Below are positions 8,660-17,936 of a DNA stretch of 64,000 nucleotides, in pieces. The position numbers and the translations under genes were made by a program. This stretch comes from Methanocaldococcus villosus KIN24-T80 (GTDB lineage: Archaea; AGJL01; Methanococci; Methanococcales; Methanocaldococcaceae), in contig NZ_AQUK01000001.1 of NCBI RefSeq assembly GCF_000371805.1, forward strand, positions 818,268-882,267. Direction: 5' to 3'. The notes under the pieces are model-generated. The model made no database searches. It saw nothing but the letters and a program-made list of their open reading frames with translations, and was not told the origin of the DNA. Each line of letters starts with the position of its first letter. Position 1 is the first letter of the stretch.

Positions 8660-9273
8660 TATAACCCCTCTATATTAACAGCTCCTACCCTTATAAGAGG
8701 TACTAAAGGTACTCCATCAATCTCATCCAATCCACTCTTATCTATTAAAACTACTATTAATTTTGGACTACATGAATTTTTCAGCTGTTTTACACATTCT
8801 GTTAATGTGCTGCCACTTGTTACAACATCATCAATTATAACAGCTCTTTTATAGCTTATAGTTGAAAAGTTTTGAGATATTGATCCAATAATCCTTTTTC
8901 CATCTTCTAATAATTGCTTTTTTGGTATGTATATGGCTAACTCTTTATCTAACTCCTCAGCTACTAAAGTGGCTATTGGAACACCACTGTTAGAAATGCC
9001 TACAACTGTATCAAACTCTATCTTCCTACTCTTTATAATATCAGAAATTATTGAGCTTATTTTTCTTAACCTATATGCAGAAGATCCTATATTTTTCCAA
9101 TCAATAAATATATCAACATTCTTTTTAATTTCTTCTTTTTCCAAAAGTTTTTCAGCATTTAAAACAAGATATCTTGCAGTTTCCATAGATACATTTAACT
9201 CATCAGCAATCTCACCAACAGTTAATCCAGATTTCTTCAATTCAATAACTTTTTCTAAAAGCTTTTTATCCAT
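8659..9273 (-). CDS. gfcR: GfcR/PyrE-like transcriptional regulator
   Basis: A two-domain protein of about 204 residues: an N-terminal helix-turn-helix (SGLTVGEIADELNVSMETARYL) and a phosphoribosyltransferase-fold domain with the PRPP-binding motif AVIIDDVVTSGST. Such proteins resemble orotate phosphoribosyltransferase but serve as regulators; in halophiles the homologue controls sugar catabolic genes. Its target here is unknown. The frame opens with a GTG at 9282, but ATG 9273 has the GGTGG site at proper distance and is preferred. Confidence 0.88.
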   Translation of the reverse strand: MDKKLLEKVIELKKSGLTVGEIADELNVSMETARYLVLNAEKLLEKEEIKKNVDIFIDWKNIGSSAYRLRKISSIISDIIKSRKIEFDTVVGISNSGVPIATLVAEELDKELAIYIPKKQLLEDGKRIIGSISQNFSTISYKRAVIIDDVVTSGSTLTECVKQLKNSCSPKLIVVLIDKSGLDEIDGVPLVPLIRVGAVNIEGL

Positions 9274-9291
9274 ACTTTCCACCTTATGCTA

Positions 9292-9840
9292 TTATGATCT
9301 CCATCTATTATATAACTTATTATCAACACCTAAAATATCTAAGATTCTCCCTACAACAAAATTAACTATATCATCAACTGTTTTTGGCTTGCTGTAAAAG
9401 GCTGGTATGGGAGGCATAATTATTGCCCCCAAGTTAGATAGCTTTAACATATTTCTTAAGTGTATACTATTAAGAGGCATCTCTCTTGGACAGATAATTA
9501 ATTTTCTTCTCTCTTTTAATGCTATATCAGCAACCCTAACTATTAAGCTACTTGCATATCCATTAGCTATAGCTGAAAGTGTTTTCATTGAACAAGGGAT
9601 AATTATTGCTGAATCAAATTTATTAGATCCAGAAGCATATGGAGAGAAAAAGTCATTATTGTCATAATATTCATTAGCTAAATCCTTCAATTTTTCCCAA
9701 CTCATATTCAATTCTTCTTCAATTACCCTCTTTCCCGCCTCAGAAATAACTAAAATTGTTTCATGCTTATCCAAAGCTTCTAATAATCTTTTAGCATATA
9801 TAACTCCACTAGCTCCTGTTATTCCCACTATTATTTTCAT
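9292..9840 (-). CDS. ubiX: UbiX-family flavin prenyltransferase
   Basis: Makes prenylated FMN, the cofactor of UbiD-type decarboxylases. The 182-residue protein shows IVGITGASGVIYAKRLLEAL (FMN-binding loop), ASGSNKFDSAIIIPCSMKTL, and the PREMPLNSIHLRNML segment that binds the prenyl phosphate. No ubiD is present in the window. The start follows GAGGGAAAAG and overlaps the 3' end of cas6 by 32 bp on the same strand. Confidence 0.94.
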   Translation of the reverse strand: MKIIVGITGASGVIYAKRLLEALDKHETILVISEAGKRVIEEELNMSWEKLKDLANEYYDNNDFFSPYASGSNKFDSAIIIPCSMKTLSAIANGYASSLIVRVADIALKERRKLIICPREMPLNSIHLRNMLKLSNLGAIIMPPIPAFYSKPKTVDDIVNFVVGRILDILGVDNKLYNRWRS

Positions 9841-10534
9841 CTTTTCCCTCTATAACCATTCCAAAACCCATTGAATTCCACTCCCCAAAACCACATTCAT
9901 ATCCAAATTTTATAATCTCATAATCCCCCCAGACCCTAAAAACCATTTCTGTGCACCTACAGTATGTATTCTTTACTAACATTCTCTTTGTTTTGAATTT
10001 TAATATCTCAAAGTCAAAATCAAAGTTGCATTTTTTATTGTAAAAAGCTTCATACTTCATTTTTAAATTTTTCTTTAGGTTTTCATAAAATTTAGAATGG
10101 TTTGGCAAAAGATCATATATTTTTTTCTTTCCATTCTCCTCTATTGTAGTTCTTAGATAAATTGGGGAGATTGTTTTTAATATATTAAACTGTTTTGGTA
10201 TATCTTCAAAAGTTAGTGTTATTGGCACTAATTCGATATTATCAACTTTAAATGATTCACATTCTAAAATTCCTTTAATAAAAGTCTTTAAAAATTCATT
10301 ATTTGGAGAAGCAATATGTAAAAAAATTCTACCATCTAAGGTTTTGATTCCCAATTTTGTAATTTCTCTCTTTGGAATTTGTAAAAGTGAAAATGTAAAA
10401 AATTCATATTTATCATATTTCTGTAACTTATCTATACTTTTTAAAATGTTACATATAGCTAAGGCTAAAGGATATTGGTGATTAAAAGGAATTATAGTAT
10501 TTTTTTCAGTAGCAAATTCTATTTTAGCCCTCAT
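9809..10534 (-). CDS. cas6: Cas6-family CRISPR RNA endoribonuclease
   Basis: Cas6 cleaves CRISPR precursor RNA within the repeats. This 241-residue protein has the family pattern: the N-terminal ferredoxin-like fold begins with an IIPFNHQYPLALAI segment and the C-terminus carries the glycine-rich loop GYECGFGEWNSMGFGMV. No CRISPR array or other cas gene is nearby; it sits between trpC and ubiX in a housekeeping run, so it must act on arrays elsewhere if it is active. It is translationally close to both neighbours (6 bp from trpC). Confidence 0.85.
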   Translation of the reverse strand: MRAKIEFATEKNTIIPFNHQYPLALAICNILKSIDKLQKYDKYEFFTFSLLQIPKREITKLGIKTLDGRIFLHIASPNNEFLKTFIKGILECESFKVDNIELVPITLTFEDIPKQFNILKTISPIYLRTTIEENGKKKIYDLLPNHSKFYENLKKNLKMKYEAFYNKKCNFDFDFEILKFKTKRMLVKNTYCRCTEMVFRVWGDYEIIKFGYECGFGEWNSMGFGMVIEGKDENNSGNNRS

Positions 10535-10540
10535 TTTAGA

Positions 10541-11320
10541 TCACTTCTTAGTTAACCATAACATTTTTGCTTTAATATTATCACTTTCCATAATAGATGT
10601 CCCTACCAAAGCAGCATCTGTATATTTTAACACATATAGAAGATCTTCCCTACTTTTAACTCCACTTTCACTAACCTTTATTTTACCCTTTGGTATAAAT
10701 TTAGAGAGCATTTCAGTTCTTTTTAAATCAATATTTAAAGTTCTCAAATCTCTATTATTTATTCCAATAATCTTTGCTCCAGCATCTACAGCTAAATCTA
10801 TCTCTTCTTCATTAGAAACTTCTACTAATGCCTCTAAGTTATAGTCATCAACATAGTCTAAAAACTTATATAACTCTTCACCTAAGGCAGACACAATTAA
10901 CAAAACAGCATCAGCACCTATTTCATTAGCTATCTCTATTTGATACTTGTCAATAACAAAATCTTTCATAAGTATTGGAATGTTAATATCTCTGAGTAAT
11001 ATAATATTCTTATATGAACCATTAAAATATTTTGGTTCTGTTAAGACTGATAAAGCAGTAGCATTCCCTTCAATAAGTTCTTTAGCTATATCTTTAATAT
11101 TGTTTTCATTAATTTCTTTGATTTTACCTTTTGAAGGAGAACTTGGCTTAATCTCTGCTATTATTGGATTTAAATAATTTTTATTCAATTTTATAGCTTT
11201 AGATAATTTAAATCTCTTTCTTTCATCTTCAATATATTTTTTTAATTCATCTATTAAACCCTTTTTCTCCTCCTCTACAAGTTTTTTTCTATTTGATACA
11301 ATCTCTTTCAATATATTCAT
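10541..11320 (-). CDS. trpC: Indole-3-glycerol phosphate synthase
   Basis: Catalyses ring closure of CdRP to indole-3-glycerol phosphate in tryptophan synthesis. A 259-residue TIM barrel with the catalytic Lys in IIAEIKPSSPSKG, ALSVLTEPKYFNGS, LMKDFVID, and the phosphate-binding ends IIGINNRDLRTL and KVSESGVKSREDL. Family length is normal. It is isolated from other trp genes here. Start ATG follows GGAGAGGAG. Confidence 0.95.
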   Translation of the reverse strand: MNILKEIVSNRKKLVEEEKKGLIDELKKYIEDERKRFKLSKAIKLNKNYLNPIIAEIKPSSPSKGKIKEINENNIKDIAKELIEGNATALSVLTEPKYFNGSYKNIILLRDINIPILMKDFVIDKYQIEIANEIGADAVLLIVSALGEELYKFLDYVDDYNLEALVEVSNEEEIDLAVDAGAKIIGINNRDLRTLNIDLKRTEMLSKFIPKGKIKVSESGVKSREDLLYVLKYTDAALVGTSIMESDNIKAKMLWLTKK

Positions 11321-11728
11321 CTATTTCTCCTCTCCTTTCTTTTCTCTGCTCTCTTTTATCACCTTTTCAATAATTACATTTTTTGGGGTGATTAATAAAT
11401 GTTCTTCACCTAATAGTATAAGTTTCCCCCCAAACTTAGACACTTCATCTCTAATCTTTTTTATAACTTCTATAAATTCTTCATCTACATCTTTCTCTAA
11501 GTTTGGGATTTTTGCTATAACTATATGCCCTGATTCAGCATATAATATAGCATCAACCCCATCCTTTTCATTATATATAGAGCATGCTTTTATAACTATC
11601 TTTTCTTCATCTACAACATCATGTGGTAACTCCTCTAAACTTTCAAAATATTCTTCTATTGTTATTGGCTTTGTGCTTTTTATTTTCTTTCCTTCCGGAC
11701 TAAATATCTCCTTTAATTTTTTAAACAT
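11321..11728 (-). CDS. sepF: Archaeal SepF-like cell division protein
   Basis: SepF (DUF552) anchors FtsZ to the membrane in archaea that divide by FtsZ. Visible features are an N-terminal amphipathic helix (MFKKLKEIFSPEG, the expected membrane-binding segment), the linker ITIEEYFESLEELP, and the globular core (VIKACSIYNEKDGVDAILYA, then FGGKLILLGEEHLLITP). The ORF opens with GTG at 11737, but ATG 11728 follows GGTGAAAAAG and gives the usual short helix at the very N-terminus. It lies in tandem with the GTPase gene, 5 bp after its stop. Confidence 0.85.
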   Translation of the reverse strand: MFKKLKEIFSPEGKKIKSTKPITIEEYFESLEELPHDVVDEEKIVIKACSIYNEKDGVDAILYAESGHIVIAKIPNLEKDVDEEFIEVIKKIRDEVSKFGGKLILLGEEHLLITPKNVIIEKVIKESREKKGEEK

Positions 11729-11733
11729 CTTTT

Positions 11734-12276
11734 TCACCTTTTTAGATAACTAATAATCAAATTTAATAAATCTTCAATCCCTTCACCAGTTTTAGCAGAG
11801 ATTAATAATGGTTCATTTTTTAATCTTTCTTCTATATATTTTTTTATTTTTATCTTATCATCTTCTGATAATAAGTCAGATTTGTTAATAACCACTATTA
11901 TAGGTTTTTGATATCTAAACTTTAAAAGGTGATGTAGCCTTTCAAAATTCCTTAAAAGTCCTATTTTACCATCAACAACATGAATTATCATGTCAGCATC
12001 TTCTATAACTTCAAAAGTTTTCTTTAATACACCTGGTTTTAGTGGAGATTCTTTATCCCTTTCAGTATAAAGCCCTCCAAGATCAATAAATATCAGATCA
12101 GCAAATTCTGGCTGTTTTTTTCTACCAATTTTTATTTTTCCCCAATATTTTTTTATAGGCATTTTTGTAGTTCCTCCAACTTCAGAGACAAAAGAAACAT
12201 ATTTTCCAAATAAAGCATTCATTATTGAAGATTTACCTGCATTCTCAGGTCCTATAATGGCTATCTTAAATTCCAT
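11734..12276 (-). CDS. Small Era/Obg-like GTPase
   Basis: A 180-residue single-domain GTPase. G1 is GPENAGKSS (about residues 9-17), G3 lies in DLIFIDLGGLY where the usual DxxG is DLGG, G4 is NKSD and G5 is SAKTG. There is no additional domain, so it is not Era or EngA proper. Conserved coupling with sepF upstream of trpC suggests a function in division or envelope growth, but that is only an inference from neighbourhood. Confidence 0.85.
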   Translation of the reverse strand: MEFKIAIIGPENAGKSSIMNALFGKYVSFVSEVGGTTKMPIKKYWGKIKIGRKKQPEFADLIFIDLGGLYTERDKESPLKPGVLKKTFEVIEDADMIIHVVDGKIGLLRNFERLHHLLKFRYQKPIIVVINKSDLLSEDDKIKIKKYIEERLKNEPLLISAKTGEGIEDLLNLIISYLKR

Positions 12277-12280
12277 AATA

Positions 12281-13177
12281 TCACAAATCTTCAGGAAGTT
12301 TTGGGGCTATATTATGATGCTCAGCCAGGCCAAGAGCAGCTACTGCCCCAATAATCCCTTTTTCTCCTGTTATCTCAATGACATCAACATTATTTCTCAA
12401 AGCCACAAGTTTGGCCTCTTCTAAACTAACAATTTCTTTTTTTGCTTTTAATGCAAAAAGTTTTAAACTTTTTGATGGGAAAAGACCATAGTATATAGCC
12501 ATAGCAGTATTGTCAGAAAGGGTATTCTCTTTAAGTAGCTTTTTTATAGATTTACATATTTTATATCTATATTCAGGAAAAACAGCAAAGCTTAGGGCTA
12601 TAGAAACACAGTTTTGAGTTTTTTCTGGATTTTTTGGATAGAGTTGAACTGTTGTATGATCTAAATAATAACCCAATCCCATCTTTTCTATTTCCAAACC
12701 AATCTTATGAGCTAATAGCCAAGTAGCCCCTTCATCCTTTGTATCTGTGTCATCTATTCCTACTATTACTTTATACATCTTCCTAGTTACAATCTCTCCC
12801 TTTCCTAACTTTGACCCCCCACCTTTCTCTATTATTTTAGCCTCAATAACATTTTCTGCTCCTTTTCTTAACTCAACTCCCACTCCTGCACCTGCTAAAC
12901 CTGCATGTATTATGTGAACCCTATCTCCCTCAACATACACCTCTTCTATACCAGCAGCAGCTAATGAAGGTATTAAATTTAACCTTTCTTTACCAATTTT
13001 TACTAAGAAATGATGCTTATTACCTTCCCTCCAAGCAGAGATGATTAGAGGTGATGTTCTTTTATATTGATATATCATCCATTCATTACCATTTGGGCAA
13101 GGATGTTCCTCAATTAGTTCTACTCTTTTTAATGGTTCATCTACTAAAGCTATTATTCTTTTATACAAGGCTTTCAC
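12281..13177 (-). CDS. Methanogenesis marker protein 11
   Basis: A protein found in essentially all methanogens and of uncertain function. The C-terminal half contains [17 protein letters not shown] (about residue 138 on), as in TiaS-type nucleotide-binding domains, and the protein ends with a glycine-rich [19 protein letters not shown] stretch. At 298 residues it is full length. The start is either GTG 13177, overlapping the stop of the CBS gene (AGGTGA), or TTG 13168, which has a better-spaced GGTGA. Its presence supports a methanogen host. Confidence 0.88.
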   Translation of the reverse strand: MKALYKRIIALVDEPLKRVELIEEHPCPNGNEWMIYQYKRTSPLIISAWREGNKHHFLVKIGKERLNLIPSLAAAGIEEVYVEGDRVHIIHAGLAGAGVGVELRKGAENVIEAKIIEKGGGSKLGKGEIVTRKMYKVIVGIDDTDTKDEGATWLLAHKIGLEIEKMGLGYYLDHTTVQLYPKNPEKTQNCVSIALSFAVFPEYRYKICKSIKKLLKENTLSDNTAMAIYYGLFPSKSLKLFALKAKKEIVSLEEAKLVALRNNVDVIEITGEKGIIGAVAALGLAEHHNIAPKLPEDL

Positions 13178-13587
13178 CTTATTATTTTTGACAGTGCTCT
13201 TATTATGTCCCCATCAGATATTATCCCAACAAGGTTATTGTCTTTATCTACAACAGGTAGTTGATTGATAATTTCATCCTTATCTCCATACTCATCCATC
13301 TTCTTTATGGCCTCTAAGATAGATGCATCTTCATTTATTGTTACAACATTCTTTGTCATAACCTCTCCAACAGTTGTTGTTAGAGTGTATTTATCCTTAA
13401 TTAAATTGTATCCTATATCTGTTGTAGTTACTATTCCAATAACCTTATTATTCTCTACAACTGGTAGAGAACTAATTTTATATTTTAACATCTTTTCAAA
13501 GGCTTCTATAACTGACTCATCTTTTTTGGCGGTTATTACATTTCTTGTCATTATATCTTTAACCTTAATATTTTTAATATTAAACAT
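13174..13587 (-). CDS. CBS-domain pair protein
   Basis: About 137 residues consisting of two CBS motifs ([20 protein letters not shown] and [20 protein letters not shown]) with an N-terminal extension of only about ten residues. Likely a nucleotide-binding regulatory module. The frame reaches an ATG at 13602, but ATG 13587 has GGTGGT correctly placed. Stop overlaps the start region of the methanogenesis marker gene, which suggests translational coupling. Ligand and partner unknown. Confidence 0.85.
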   Translation of the reverse strand: MFNIKNIKVKDIMTRNVITAKKDESVIEAFEKMLKYKISSLPVVENNKVIGIVTTTDIGYNLIKDKYTLTTTVGEVMTKNVVTINEDASILEAIKKMDEYGDKDEIINQLPVVDKDNNLVGIISDGDIIRALSKIIR

Positions 13588-13670
13588 ATTACCACCAAAC
13601 ATTAATATAGGCTATTAACAATTAATATTAATATCAAAGGTTATTATAACATATATTAACGGGATAATTT

Positions 13671-14534
13671 ATGAATGTTATTAGGTATATTAGAAAAGAT
13701 AAATTCTTGTTTTTAATGCTCTTTATTTGGGTATTGATAAACATATTTTTCTTTCTGCCCTTTTTTAAATATGTATCTAATTTAAAATTTTCTATTAATA
13801 ATGGATTATCTGCTTTTTCAGGGATATTTTTAGGGCCAATATATGGATCTTTAGCAATTTTAATAATACTTTTTATCTACATGATTACAAATTTATTTCA
13901 GATTGAGCCATTTATGTTAGTTCCTCCAGTAATATCTACTTTAGTTGTAGGTTGGTTATGTGAAAAGAGGTGGAGGTTATCTTTACATATAATAGCTTTT
14001 GGAACATTGATATTATACTATCTCATTATTTTTTTAAAAATGGATAATTATTTGCACATCCCTTATGCTGTTATAGTTTCAATAGCTATCATTTATATTA
14101 TAAAAGATAAATTTGATGATTATTTATTTAGCAGTAATATATTTAAAGTACTTCTATCCTCAACTTCTCTTTCATTCATATCTATTGTTACAGGACACAT
14201 ATATGAAAAGATTGTAAGGATTATTACTGGGCATAAACTACCAAAGATTTGTAATGTTTTTATAAACTTACCTATAATTATTTTATTAAGCCTATTCTGT
14301 GGGATATTTGTTACTGTCACATTAATAGCTTTAAAATTTTTAATTATCAGATCTCCTGATTTGAGGGATAAGATATTAACAACAGTTCTTAGAGAAGAGG
14401 TTAAACCCATAAAACATAGTGTTGATGAAGAGCTTTTAAAAAAGTATGGTGTAAAAATACCTGATGAAAATGAACAATTAGAAGTTTTAAAAACTTTAGC
14501 TATTTTTTTATCTGAAAATAAAAAATTAAAATAG
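13671..14534 (+). CDS. Multi-pass membrane protein, unidentified
   Basis: 287 residues with about seven hydrophobic segments in the first 230 (for instance FLFLMLFIWVLINIFFFLPF and LPIIILLSLFCGIFVTVTLI) and a charged cytosolic tail of about 55 residues. The stretch LSAFSGIFLGPIYGSLAILI resembles the substrate-binding (S) subunits of ECF vitamin transporters, but I cannot assign a ligand or confirm the family. It is a lone plus-strand gene whose last 9 bp overlap the convergent ATPase gene. Confidence 0.6.
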   Translation: MNVIRYIRKDKFLFLMLFIWVLINIFFFLPFFKYVSNLKFSINNGLSAFSGIFLGPIYGSLAILIILFIYMITNLFQIEPFMLVPPVISTLVVGWLCEKRWRLSLHIIAFGTLILYYLIIFLKMDNYLHIPYAVIVSIAIIYIIKDKFDDYLFSSNIFKVLLSSTSLSFISIVTGHIYEKIVRIITGHKLPKICNVFINLPIIILLSLFCGIFVTVTLIALKFLIIRSPDLRDKILTTVLREEVKPIKHSVDEELLKKYGVKIPDENEQLEVLKTLAIFLSENKKLK

Positions 14535-15293
14535 GGTGGCCTTTTTTATCTTAGCTATAACACTTGGGATATTTATCTCACTCTTATCTTCAAGCTCTTC
14601 TAAGAAATTGACAATATTATCTATTATCTTATTAAACCTTTCATCCTCTCCAGTCAAGTATAGGATCTTTTTCTTTTCATATGAATCTTCAATAAATGAA
14701 TTTTTATTTATTATGGCTATACATTTAACTCCTAAAATCTTTTCAAGATCTTTTTTTACACTTTCTGGAACTTCTTCAGCTTTATTTATTATAAATCCTA
14801 CAGGTTCACTTTCTAAATAATTTTTTCCTATAACCAATGTATTTATAGCCCCTTGTAGGCTTGGAGCTAGAGAGGTGTAGTCTATAACAGGGATAAAGTA
14901 GTTAGAGAAACCTAATGATATGTATGTTTCTACACCTGTAGATGTTGCAGGTGAGTCTATGAATATATAATCATAGTCTTTTATCTCATTAAACTTATTT
15001 AAATCTTCAATATCTAATTTTAAGTAATCCATTAAATTCTTTCCCATAGGTAAGATATCTATATTCTCCACATCAGTTTTTATTATTGCATCTTTTATAG
15101 ATTTTTTATTTATAATATCTATGAGATATCTCTCTGGAGAGATGTTGAATAAATAACTTAAAGATCTTGAGCCTATATCATTGTCTATTATTAAAACTCT
15201 TTTTCCTTTCTTACCTAATGCAGCTGAAACATTTGCAGTAATTATAGTCTTCCCAGTACCACCCTTAGCAATAGCAAAAGTAACAACTTTCAT
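14526..15293 (-). CDS. MinD/ParA-family ATPase
   Basis: A 255-residue deviant Walker A ATPase: FAIAKGGTGKTIITANV (P-loop 10-16), LIIDNDIG for the A-prime motif, and YDYIFIDSPATSTG for Walker B. Unlike cell-division MinD, no clear C-terminal membrane-targeting helix is visible (it ends AKIKKATLF). It is preceded closely (6 bp) by a winged-helix regulator, so the two likely form an operon; a role in positioning or metal/cofactor delivery cannot be chosen. Confidence 0.82.
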   Translation of the reverse strand: MKVVTFAIAKGGTGKTIITANVSAALGKKGKRVLIIDNDIGSRSLSYLFNISPERYLIDIINKKSIKDAIIKTDVENIDILPMGKNLMDYLKLDIEDLNKFNEIKDYDYIFIDSPATSTGVETYISLGFSNYFIPVIDYTSLAPSLQGAINTLVIGKNYLESEPVGFIINKAEEVPESVKKDLEKILGVKCIAIINKNSFIEDSYEKKKILYLTGEDERFNKIIDNIVNFLEELEDKSEINIPSVIAKIKKATLF

Positions 15294-15299
15294 TATTTT

Positions 15300-15611
15300 T
15301 CACCCTTTTAACATATTTATAACAATCTTTGGAATCTTTGACTCTTCCCACTTGTTTTCCCACTCTTTTACTTGCTCTATAATCTCAATGAGCTCATAAC
15401 CCTTTTTTGTTAAATAGTATTTACTACCTTCTTTTTGAATAATGTTCTCCTGCTCTAACTCATTTAATCTCTCTGCCAAAGTTCTTGTACTTACCCCACA
15501 CCCATCCATATCCAAGCTGTTTTTAAGCTTTGTAAATGTATTAATTCCATCTTTAATTTTATATATTATCTCAATTGTTCCTTTTTTTCCAAGAACATGA
15601 AAAATGGGCAT
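15300..15611 (-). CDS. HxlR-type winged-helix regulator
   Basis: A DNA-binding regulator of about 103 residues. FHVLGKKGTIEIIYKI and CGVSTRTLAERLNELEQENII form the winged-helix core, followed by the wing (KEGSKYYLTKKGYEL) and a C-terminal helix for dimerisation. This matches the HxlR/MarR-like arrangement. Three in-frame ATGs exist (15641, 15617, 15611); GGTGA is best spaced for 15611. It probably controls its own operon with the MinD-like ATPase. Confidence 0.72.
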   Translation of the reverse strand: MPIFHVLGKKGTIEIIYKIKDGINTFTKLKNSLDMDGCGVSTRTLAERLNELEQENIIQKEGSKYYLTKKGYELIEIIEQVKEWENKWEESKIPKIVINMLKG

Positions 15612-15662
15612 AGACATTTCACCTTTAATAGAGTGTTTCATATTTTTAATTTGTTTTTAATA

Positions 15663-15670
15663 TTTATAAA
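15663..15670 (+). promoter_or_regulatory. TATA element for the DUF371 gene
   Basis: TTTATAAA, 34-41 bp upstream of the preferred ATG at 15704, in the short divergent spacer with the HxlR-type gene. Confidence 0.45.
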
Positions 15671-15703
15671 ATTAATGTTATGTATCATATTAAAGGTGGT
15701 TAT

Positions 15704-16111
15704 ATGGAGTTTATTATAAAAGCTTATGGGCATAAGAATGTATCAGCTAAGCATAAGACAACATTAGAAATTACTAAAGAAGATTATTTAACAAAAAGAG
15801 GGGATTGTATTATTGGAATTAAAGCTAACAAATCTATGTTAGATTTTCCAGATGAGCTGAAAAACAAAATAAGAGAAGGGGGAAAGTTTAGAATTGAGAT
15901 AGAGGTAGATGGATTAAAAGAGATTATAGAAGGTTATGGACATAGGGATCTGTTAATGACTCATCCTACGGATATTGTTATAAGAAAGAGTTCCTACATA
16001 TGCCCAAGAACATTAATGATTAAGGCAAATAAAGGGGCTAGGGATATAAATAGGGAGATTGTAAAAAAACTTCAAGAAGGTAAAGAGCTAATATTTAAGA
16101 TAATTGTCTAA
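15704..16111 (+). CDS. DUF371 family protein
   Basis: A conserved archaeal protein of 135 residues with unknown function. It shows an internal repeat-like pattern, [18 protein letters not shown] near the start and [20 protein letters not shown] in the middle, followed by similar [14 protein letters not shown] and [11 protein letters not shown] segments. The frame reaches an upstream start at 15680, but ATG 15704 follows GGTGGTTAT. The last 17 bp overlap the 3' end of the convergent purD gene. Confidence 0.78.
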   Translation: MEFIIKAYGHKNVSAKHKTTLEITKEDYLTKRGDCIIGIKANKSMLDFPDELKNKIREGGKFRIEIEVDGLKEIIEGYGHRDLLMTHPTDIVIRKSSYICPRTLMIKANKGARDINREIVKKLQEGKELIFKIIV

Positions 16112-17429
16112 GTTTTCTCATTTTTTCTATTCTCTTTTTTATCAGTTCTTTTTTACCTACATCACTCCTATGATAAACCTCTCCTCTTACATACTTTGTA
16201 GCTTCTTCAGCTATCCTTTCAGCCTCTTCTATTGTATCAGCCACACCTACAACTGCCAAAGCTCTTGAACCTGTCATATATAACTTTCCGTCTCTTTCAT
16301 CAACTGAAGCATAATGTAAAATAGCCCCAACTTCTTTTATCTTTCCTTCATCAACTTCTATAAATCCTTTAACAGGATCATCTGGATAACCTTTTGGGGC
16401 AATGTATTTACAAACTGTTGCTTTATTCTCAAACTCAACATTCATCTTATTTAAACTTCTATTAACTATTCCTTCACAAACATCTATGAAATTATTTTTT
16501 AAGATAGCTAATATATTCATAGCCTCAGGATCTCCAAATCTTGCATTATACTCTATAATTTTTGGTCCTTCCTTTGTTAGCATGAATTGACCATATAATA
16601 TTCCCTTATACCCACCTACTTCCTCCTTCAAAGCTTTAACTGTTTCAGACATTATTTCTTTAGCTTCTTCAACATCCTCATCTGTTAAGAATGGTAATTT
16701 ATGGTCTGGACATGAGTATGAACCCATCCCTCCTGTTATGCTCCCCTTATCACCCTCTAAAGCATGAGGATGATCTTGAACAAATGGAGTGAAAGCTATA
16801 TTGTCACTATCAACAAACCCATGTAATGTAAATTCTACCCCTTCTAATTTTTCTTCTATAATTACCCTCCCACCACCTATGCTCTTTTCAAATATTTCTT
16901 TAGCATATTTTTTAGCTTCTTCATTATCTTTTAACTGCTCACCAACTACTTTAACACCTTTTCCACCTGTTAATCCAACAGGTTTGACAACCGCTTTTAT
17001 ACCCTTTTCAGTAAGTTCATCTATAAAAGAGATTAAATCCTCTCCATAACTGTCAAATGTTTTATAAAGTAGAGAACCTTTTATACCATATTTTTTCATT
17101 AAGTTTCTCATAAAGCTTTTGTCAGTTTCTATTTTAGCAGCCTCTTTACTAGGACCTACTGTAGGAATTGAAAGAGATTCTAAGAGATCAACAGCTCCTT
17201 TCTCTAATGGAGCTTCTGGGCCTATAATAGCAAGATCAGGATTTGTCTTTTTAGCAAACTCTTCTATAGCATTTAAATCAGTTTCTTTAGCTATTTTTAT
17301 TTCCTCTGATAACTTAGCAATTCCAGGATTTTTATTTTTCATAAGGGTATATAACTCCACATCACCCCTCTTTAAAGCATGAGCTATAGCACTTTCTCTA
17401 GCCCCTCCACCTATTAACAAGACCTTCAT
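16095..17429 (-). CDS. purD: PurD, phosphoribosylamine-glycine ligase
   Basis: GAR synthetase, the ATP-grasp enzyme that joins glycine to phosphoribosylamine in purine synthesis. Marks include [19 protein letters not shown] at the N-terminus, [14 protein letters not shown] (ATP-grasp loop), [26 protein letters not shown] and the metal site [11 protein letters not shown]. About 444 residues, full length. GTG 17438 also opens the frame, but ATG 17429 with AGGTGGG upstream is preferred. Confidence 0.95.
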   Translation of the reverse strand: MKVLLIGGGARESAIAHALKRGDVELYTLMKNKNPGIAKLSEEIKIAKETDLNAIEEFAKKTNPDLAIIGPEAPLEKGAVDLLESLSIPTVGPSKEAAKIETDKSFMRNLMKKYGIKGSLLYKTFDSYGEDLISFIDELTEKGIKAVVKPVGLTGGKGVKVVGEQLKDNEEAKKYAKEIFEKSIGGGRVIIEEKLEGVEFTLHGFVDSDNIAFTPFVQDHPHALEGDKGSITGGMGSYSCPDHKLPFLTDEDVEEAKEIMSETVKALKEEVGGYKGILYGQFMLTKEGPKIIEYNARFGDPEAMNILAILKNNFIDVCEGIVNRSLNKMNVEFENKATVCKYIAPKGYPDDPVKGFIEVDEGKIKEVGAILHYASVDERDGKLYMTGSRALAVVGVADTIEEAERIAEEATKYVRGEVYHRSDVGKKELIKKRIEKMRKLRQLS

Positions 17430-17438
17430 CTTTCCCAC

Positions 17439-17936
17439 CTACAAAAATATTTCTTTATATTCTCTCTTTTCTGTATCTAAAATTCCTATAGTTGCTTCTC
17501 CTGTAAGATAACCACAGCACTCTCCAGGATTTATTATTAATGTGTTATCAATATTCTCAAAAACTCTTTCATGTGTGTGTCCATAAATAATAACATCATA
17601 AAGTTTTGAGGCTATAGCAAGATCTAAAATCTCTTGATAATGCCCATGGGTTATGAAAAACTTTAAACCATCAATTTCAACAGATTGAAAGTCTGCTATT
17701 GTATTATTTTTATTAATGTTCTTTAACATCTCTTTTAACTTCTCTCTTTCACCATCATTATTTCCATAAACAGCTATAATGTCACAGTTTATATTATAAA
17801 ATTCTTTTATAACAAATAAACTTACAAAGTCCCCACAGTGAATAAGCAAATCTATGCCCTCTTTTTTAAACTCTTCTATAGCTTTTCTTATATTCACTAA
17901 GTTATCATGTGTGTCACTGATAATTCCAATTTTCAC
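17439..17936 (-). CDS. YfcE/MJ0936-type metallophosphoesterase
   Basis: A calcineurin-like phosphodiesterase of about 165 residues. The metal-binding blocks are visible in order: ISDTHDN, HCGDF, YGNND, THGH and GHTH. It matches the type of M. jannaschii MJ0936, for which phosphodiesterase activity is known; the natural substrate is not. Starts upstream at 18002 give an unrelated 22-residue tail; the GTG at 17936 directly after GGTGGTAAA and overlapping the cbiD stop (AAGTGA) is the right start. Confidence 0.9.
   Translation of the reverse strand: MKIGIISDTHDNLVNIRKAIEEFKKEGIDLLIHCGDFVSLFVIKEFYNINCDIIAVYGNNDGEREKLKEMLKNINKNNTIADFQSVEIDGLKFFITHGHYQEILDLAIASKLYDVIIYGHTHERVFENIDNTLIINPGECCGYLTGEATIGILDTEKREYKEIFL

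Noticed and set aside
8385-8678. 97-codon plus-strand ORF over the histone gene
   Set aside because: It is the mirror of a clear histone gene and has a composition typical of antisense shadows.
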